A stretch of DNA of 36,098 bases from assembly GCA_903831825.1 (NCBI GenBank), contig CAIKZE010000298.1, positions 1 to 36,098 on the forward strand. Reading direction: 5' to 3'. The stretch is from an uncultured Lentisphaeria bacterium (GTDB lineage: Bacteria; Verrucomicrobiota; Lentisphaeria; Victivallales; Victivallaceae). Position numbers and translations under genes: made by a program. The notes under the pieces are model-generated. The model made no database searches. It was not told where the DNA came from and saw nothing but the letters and a program-made list of their open reading frames with translations. Numbering within the stretch: position 1 is the stretch's first letter; every line of letters starts with the position of its first letter. Shown here piece after piece: positions 32,815-36,098 of this stretch.

Positions 32815-34208
32815 AACAATACCATGGGAATACACTTGGGATTTCCTCCGGGAACGCCACTCTCCGCAGTGGCATGGGTTTGCCTGGGAACGCCACTCTC
32901 CGTAGTGGCGAAGGCTCTACCCCGGGAACGCCACTCTCCGTAGTGGCAGAGGAGAAAAAAGCCAAACATGCCAATCGGGAGATTGGCGATCCCAGGTTTG
33001 GGAAAAAAGCAAAACATGCCAATCGGGAGATTGGCGATCCCAGGATGGGATGGAAAATAAAGAAGCTGGGGGAAGTGTGTGAGTTTGAAAAAACACCAAA
33101 AAAACAAAAACAACTCCCATATGTCGGATTAGAAGACATTGAATCAAACACAGGATTATTTCTTGGATCCTATGAACCGGCTGATGTAAAGAGTTTAACA
33201 TTCCAATTTGATGATTCACATATTTTATATGGTCGTTTGCGCCCATATCTAAATAAAGTTTTAAAACCAGATTTTACGGGGCATTGTTCAACAGAAATAT
33301 TTCCAATAAAACCACTTAAAACTATTGATAGAAATTATTTATTCCATTGGTTTTTATCTGACTCTGTTGTTAATAAGATCAATGCTACTTGTACAGGTGC
33401 GAGAATGCCTCGTGCCAATATGAATGAAGTATTGGATTTTTCCATCCCCATCCCGCCACTCCCGGAACAACAACGCATCGTAGCCATCTTGGATGAAGCC
33501 TTTGCCGCCATCGCCAAAGCAAAAGCCAATGCCGAACAAAACCTCAAAAACGCCAAAGAACTCTTTGAGAGTTATTTGCAATCGGTGTTTGAGAATGGGA
33601 ATTGGGAAGAAAAAAGAATTCAGGACATCGCTAAAGTTATCAATGGTTACGCTTTTTCAAGTAAAGACTTCAAACCGACCAATGCGATAAAATCGATTAA
33701 AATTACGAATGTTGGAGTTAAAGAGTTTGTTGAAGAAATTGGCAATTATCTACCAGAACAATTCAAAGACACATTAAAAGAAGTTCAAGTCAAAGAAGGG
33801 AATATTGTAATAGCATTGACAAGGACAATTATTTCAGCAGGGTTAAAAGTTGCTGTTGTTCCAAAGAGCTATGATGGAGCTTTGGTAAATCAGCGCGTAG
33901 CAGCATTGGTGGCAAATGAGAAATTAATCAATCAAAGATATCTGTATAATTTCCTTACAACTGATGGAGTTGCTAAATATGTTTTAGCGCATGTAAATAC
34001 TTTGATGCAGCCAAATCTTTCAATCAATGATTTGAAAAACCTAATAGTTCCTTGTCCTTCATTTAAAGAACAGCAAGAAATTGTAAACAAACTCGATGGG
34101 CTAAGAAACGAAACCAAAAGATTAGAAGCAATTTACCGGCAGAAAATCGAAGATTTGGACGAGCTGAAAAAAACGATCTTGAATAAAGCGTTTAAGGGGG
34201 AATTATGA
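32811..34208 (+). CDS. hsdS: Type I restriction-modification specificity subunit with repeat-derived N-terminus
   Basis: A 465-residue HsdS. From about residue 80 it is normal: a first target-recognition domain (GWKIKKLGEVCEFE ...), the central conserved helix (PPLPEQQRIVAILDEAFAAIAKAKANAEQNL), a second recognition domain (NGNWEEKRIQDIAKVINGYAFSS ...), and a C-terminal helix (CPSFKEQQEIVNKL ... [10 protein letters not shown]). The first 78 residues are translated hairpin repeats: two GNATLRSG, one repeat in another frame (PGTPLSVVA) and two ANREIGDP. The start at 32811 overlaps the hsdM stop and has GGAG upstream, so the repeats lie after the native start. A later ATG at 33045 lacks a ribosome site. 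The recognition domains are AT-richer than the flanking genes. Confidence 0.9.
   Translation: MKQYHGNTLGISSGNATLRSGMGLPGNATLRSGEGSTPGTPLSVVAEEKKAKHANREIGDPRFGKKAKHANREIGDPRMGWKIKKLGEVCEFEKTPKKQKQLPYVGLEDIESNTGLFLGSYEPADVKSLTFQFDDSHILYGRLRPYLNKVLKPDFTGHCSTEIFPIKPLKTIDRNYLFHWFLSDSVVNKINATCTGARMPRANMNEVLDFSIPIPPLPEQQRIVAILDEAFAAIAKAKANAEQNLKNAKELFESYLQSVFENGNWEEKRIQDIAKVINGYAFSSKDFKPTNAIKSIKITNVGVKEFVEEIGNYLPEQFKDTLKEVQVKEGNIVIALTRTIISAGLKVAVVPKSYDGALVNQRVAALVANEKLINQRYLYNFLTTDGVAKYVLAHVNTLMQPNLSINDLKNLIVPCPSFKEQQEIVNKLDGLRNETKRLEAIYRQKIEDLDELKKTILNKAFKGEL
32850..33041 (+). repeat. REP-like cluster 1 inside hsdS (A A A B B)
   Basis: A copies start at 32850, 32886 and 32924; B copies at 32970 and 33018, each 24 nt. 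A is GGGAAC followed by the stem GCCACT, loop CTCCGC (or CTCCGT) and stem AGTGGC. B is the stem GCCAATC, loop GGGA and stem GATTGGC, followed by GATCCC. The third A copy is out of phase by 2 nt and is brought back by the 46-nt step to B, so the hsdS frame survives. Confidence 0.95.
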
Positions 34209-35266
34209 AGCATATCTCCCATCCTGGGAACGCCACTCTCCGCAGTGGCATGGATTCTCCCGGGAACGCCACTCTCCGCAGTGGCGAAAGCAAATATGCC
34301 AATCGGGAGATTGGCGATCCCGTGGTAAATTCTGCCAATCGGGAGATTGGCGATCCCGGGGTTAAAACTGCCAATCGGGAGATTGGCGATCCCGTGGTAA
34401 ATCCCGGAGTTGCCAACCAATGGCACAGCCGGGGATATTTGCCGCATTTCGACAACGCGGCCGCGATACAGCACGTTACATTTCATCTTGCTGACAGTCT
34501 GCCGGAAAGTGTGCTGGTGCGTCTGGAGCAGGAGATTCGCTGCCTGCCGTCGGAAATACAGGATGCGGAGCGGCGGAAACGGCGGGATGCCTGGATAGAC
34601 GCAGGGCACGGTTCATGTATTATGCGGGAGCCGCCGGTAGCGCGGATAGTGCAGAATGCTTTCCTTTTCTTTGATGGTCAGCGTTACAGGCTTTTAGCAT
34701 GGGTGGTGATGCCGAACCATGTGCATGTTTTATTTCAGCCGGTCAACGGCTGGACTGTGGCAAAAATTGTGGCATCGTGGAAGAAATTCACCGCGACTAA
34801 AATCTGCTCTCCCGCTCTCCCCGGGAACGCCACTCTCCGCAGTGGCGAAAGCAAAACTGCCAATCGGGAGATTGGCGATCCCAGGGTTAATCCCGGAGTA
34901 AATCCCGGGTTTGGGATTAAATCTCCGGTTTGGCATCGGGAATACTGGGATCGTTTCATCCGGGACAGCCGGCATTATGAGCAGGCAGTGGAGTATATTC
35001 TCCAGAATCCGGTAAAAGCGGGCTTGGCCGCAACAGCAGCAGAATGGCCGTGGAGCAGCGCCAGTTTTAGTGGCATGGATTCTCCCGGGAACGCCACTAC
35101 TCCCGGGAACGCCACTCTCCGTAGTGGCAAATCTAATTCAGCCAATCGGGAGATTGGCGATCCCAGGGGTAAAACTGCCAATCGGGAGATTGGCGATCCC
35201 GGGTTAAAAACTGCCAATCGGGAGATTGGCGATCCCAGGGTAAAAACTGAAAAAACGATAGTTTAA
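34205..35266 (+). CDS. REP-associated tyrosine transposase (RAYT, Y1 family) containing its own repeats
   Basis: A 353-residue protein whose RAYT part is [10 protein letters not shown]...[13 protein letters not shown] (73-100), the HUH motif [11 protein letters not shown] (169-179, His172 and His174), [10 protein letters not shown] (191-200), then [33 protein letters not shown] (242-274, with likely catalytic Tyr264) and EWPWSSAS (280-287). RAYTs of this type cut single-stranded REP hairpins. Three sets of repeat-encoded peptides interrupt or flank it: 8-62, 207-226 in a loop of the catalytic domain, and about 295-344. The start overlaps the hsdS stop (ATGA). Whether the enlarged enzyme is active is unknown. 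Confidence 0.9.
   Translation: MKHISHPGNATLRSGMDSPGNATLRSGESKYANREIGDPVVNSANREIGDPGVKTANREIGDPVVNPGVANQWHSRGYLPHFDNAAAIQHVTFHLADSLPESVLVRLEQEIRCLPSEIQDAERRKRRDAWIDAGHGSCIMREPPVARIVQNAFLFFDGQRYRLLAWVVMPNHVHVLFQPVNGWTVAKIVASWKKFTATKICSPALPGNATLRSGESKTANREIGDPRVNPGVNPGFGIKSPVWHREYWDRFIRDSRHYEQAVEYILQNPVKAGLAATAAEWPWSSASFSGMDSPGNATTPGNATLRSGKSNSANREIGDPRGKTANREIGDPGLKTANREIGDPRVKTEKTIV
34226..34393 (+). repeat. REP-like cluster 2 at the 5' end of the RAYT gene (A A B B B)
   Basis: A copies start at 34226 and 34262; B copies at 34298, 34334 and 34370. All steps are exactly 36 nt, so each copy begins at a codon boundary of the RAYT frame and reads GNATLRSG or ANREIGDP. Confidence 0.95.
34823..34882 (+). 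repeat. REP-like cluster 3 inside the RAYT catalytic domain (A B)
   Basis: One A (34823) and one B (34859), 36 nt apart and in frame, lie between the SWKKFTATK helix and the VWHREYWDR segment, which are normally joined by a short loop. Confidence 0.95.
35087..35236 (+). repeat. REP-like cluster 4 at the 3' end of the RAYT gene (partial A, A B B B)
   Basis: A half copy of A (GGGAACGCCACT, 35087-35098), a full A at 35105 and B copies at 35141, 35177 and 35213 follow the natural end EWPWSSAS of the transposase. All are in frame. The spacer ATGGATTCTCCC before the half copy is also found between the two A copies of cluster 2, suggesting the clusters were copied from each other. Confidence 0.95.
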
Positions 35267-35277
35267 GGGAAGAAACG

Positions 35278-36098
35278 ATGAACAACACAAAGATATCCAT
35301 ACGATTTTTTGATGACCGGGAAGTGCGTGCCCTATGGGATGAACAAAATGCCAAGTGGTGGTTTTCGGTGCTGGATATTGTTGCCGTGCTTACCGACCAA
35401 AACGACTACACCAAAACCCGTAACTATTGGAAATACCTTAAAGCCAAGCTGAAGAAAGAAGGCAGTCAAGTGGTTAGCGCCACTACCCAGTTGAAATTGC
35501 TCGCGCCGGACGGCAAAAAACGTTTGTCTGATATGCTTGATTACAGCGGCATTATTGCCCTGGGCAAAGAGTTTCCGGGCAAAAAAGCAAACCGATTTAT
35601 TGAATGGTTTACCTACAGCGATGAAAGTATAGACGGAAAAAGTAAAACAAAGGCCTATGCCTTGTTTGAAAGTTCTTTTATCAACAGCATAAAAGTAGGC
35701 ACAACCCAGGGATTGCAGCAAATACACGGATATTTATTTGGTGGCTTGTATGACTTTGCGGGACAAATCAGGCAAAAAAACATTTCAAAAGGAGGTTTTC
35801 AATTTGCAATGGCTCGTTTTCTTGATGCCTCCTTAAAGCAGATAGATGCAATGCCCGAGAATACTTTGGATGAAATTGTGGCGAAATATGTAGAAATGAA
35901 CATTGCTCACCCATTTATGGAAGGCAATGGCAGAAGCACCCGAATATGGCTGGATTTGATATTGAAAAAGCGGCTAAAAAAATGCGTGGATTGGAGTAAA
36001 ATAGATAAAACAGAGTATATGAATGCAATGGTGAAAAGTTCGGCAAACAGTAGTGCCCTAAAAAAACTACTAAGAAACGCATTAACCACCGATATAGA
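35278..36098 (+). CDS. Fic-domain protein with N-terminal KilA/Bro-like domain, cut by the window edge
   Basis: The frame is open for 273 codons to the right edge and starts at an ATG with AAGGGAAG upstream, 11 bp after the RAYT stop. Residues 1-115 ([24 protein letters not shown] ... [31 protein letters not shown]) resemble the Bro-N/anti-repressor type domain common beside type I restriction-modification genes. From about 120 a Fic domain follows, with [21 protein letters not shown] and the complete active-site motif [12 protein letters not shown]. Fic enzymes transfer AMP or related groups to target proteins. Its place in the hsd operon suggests a defence accessory role; the target is unknown. 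Confidence 0.85.
   Translation, partial: MNNTKISIRFFDDREVRALWDEQNAKWWFSVLDIVAVLTDQNDYTKTRNYWKYLKAKLKKEGSQVVSATTQLKLLAPDGKKRLSDMLDYSGIIALGKEFPGKKANRFIEWFTYSDESIDGKSKTKAYALFESSFINSIKVGTTQGLQQIHGYLFGGLYDFAGQIRQKNISKGGFQFAMARFLDASLKQIDAMPENTLDEIVAKYVEMNIAHPFMEGNGRSTRIWLDLILKKRLKKCVDWSKIDKTEYMNAMVKSSANSSALKKLLRNALTTDI

Noticed and set aside
32465-33246. Long minus-strand frames across the hsdM-hsdS junction
   Set aside because: They stay open only because the repeats lack stops in all frames; their peptides are the reverse translations of the A and B repeats.
32850-35236. CRISPR-like array
   Set aside because: 24-nt repeats with 12-nt spacers lie inside translated frames, in two repeat types of opposite orientation, next to a RAYT and without cas genes. 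Spacers are far too short.

Overview
The window most likely comes from a bacterium of the PVC group, possibly Lentisphaerota. The pointers are a planctomycete-type ECF sigma factor beside a zinc-binding anti-sigma-like protein and a Ser/Thr kinase with C-terminal membrane helices, paired SPFH proteins, a secreted beta-helix protein, and a dense load of intergenic palindromes. The phylum is an inference; there is no rRNA gene to test it. GC content is moderate, and the intergenic regions and some restriction-modification (R-M) genes are AT-richer.

Layout. 1-2792: the 3' part of an MFS transporter gene, cut by a 2.26-kb insertion sequence (531-2792) with 19-bp inverted ends. 2931-6818: small secreted or cytoplasmic genes (a CxxCxGxG mini-protein, a NYN-domain protein, a secreted protein of unknown function), then an ECF sigma factor with a small HxxxCxxC protein, convergent with a Ser/Thr kinase. 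7071-14154: a unidirectional (minus) block of plasmid/ICE-like genes: a small conserved protein, two membrane proteins, a RadC-like JAB protein, a DUF932-like protein, a Cas4/RecB-like nuclease, a beta-clamp-like protein with a coiled-coil tail, a DUF6908-like protein and a sigma-like protein. It lies beside a tRNA-Thr gene. 14695-16770: a Gfo/Idh/MocA oxidoreductase and a LacI-type regulator, each with an AAAACGTTTT palindrome upstream. 16973-20469: a DUF58/transglutaminase pair. 21493-24740: two translationally coupled SPFH proteins. 24897-27629: a duplicated secreted beta-helix protein. 27729-28604: a sugar isomerase-like TIM barrel. 28962-30707: amt followed by a PII gene, ended by a strong terminator.

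31363-36098: a type I restriction-modification operon, hsdM-hsdS-RAYT-(KilA/Bro-like)Fic, with 4-nt ATGA overlaps joining the first three genes. The right edge cuts the Fic gene; hsdR is not in the window.

The most striking signal is in this operon. Two 24-nt hairpin repeats (A and B) occur 16 times, plus one partial copy, inside the reading frames of hsdS and of the REP-associated tyrosine transposase (RAYT) gene. A and the reverse complement of B are the same repeat family (19 of 24 positions), and one pair of differences is a compensatory stem change. The repeats contain no stop codon in any of six frames, mostly sit at 36-nt (12-codon) spacing, and are read as the peptides GNATLRSG and ANREIGDP. 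They form an N-terminal leader on HsdS, and leader, internal-loop and tail insertions in the transposase itself. This looks like a REP/RAYT system that has colonised coding sequence, including its own gene, while keeping frames open.
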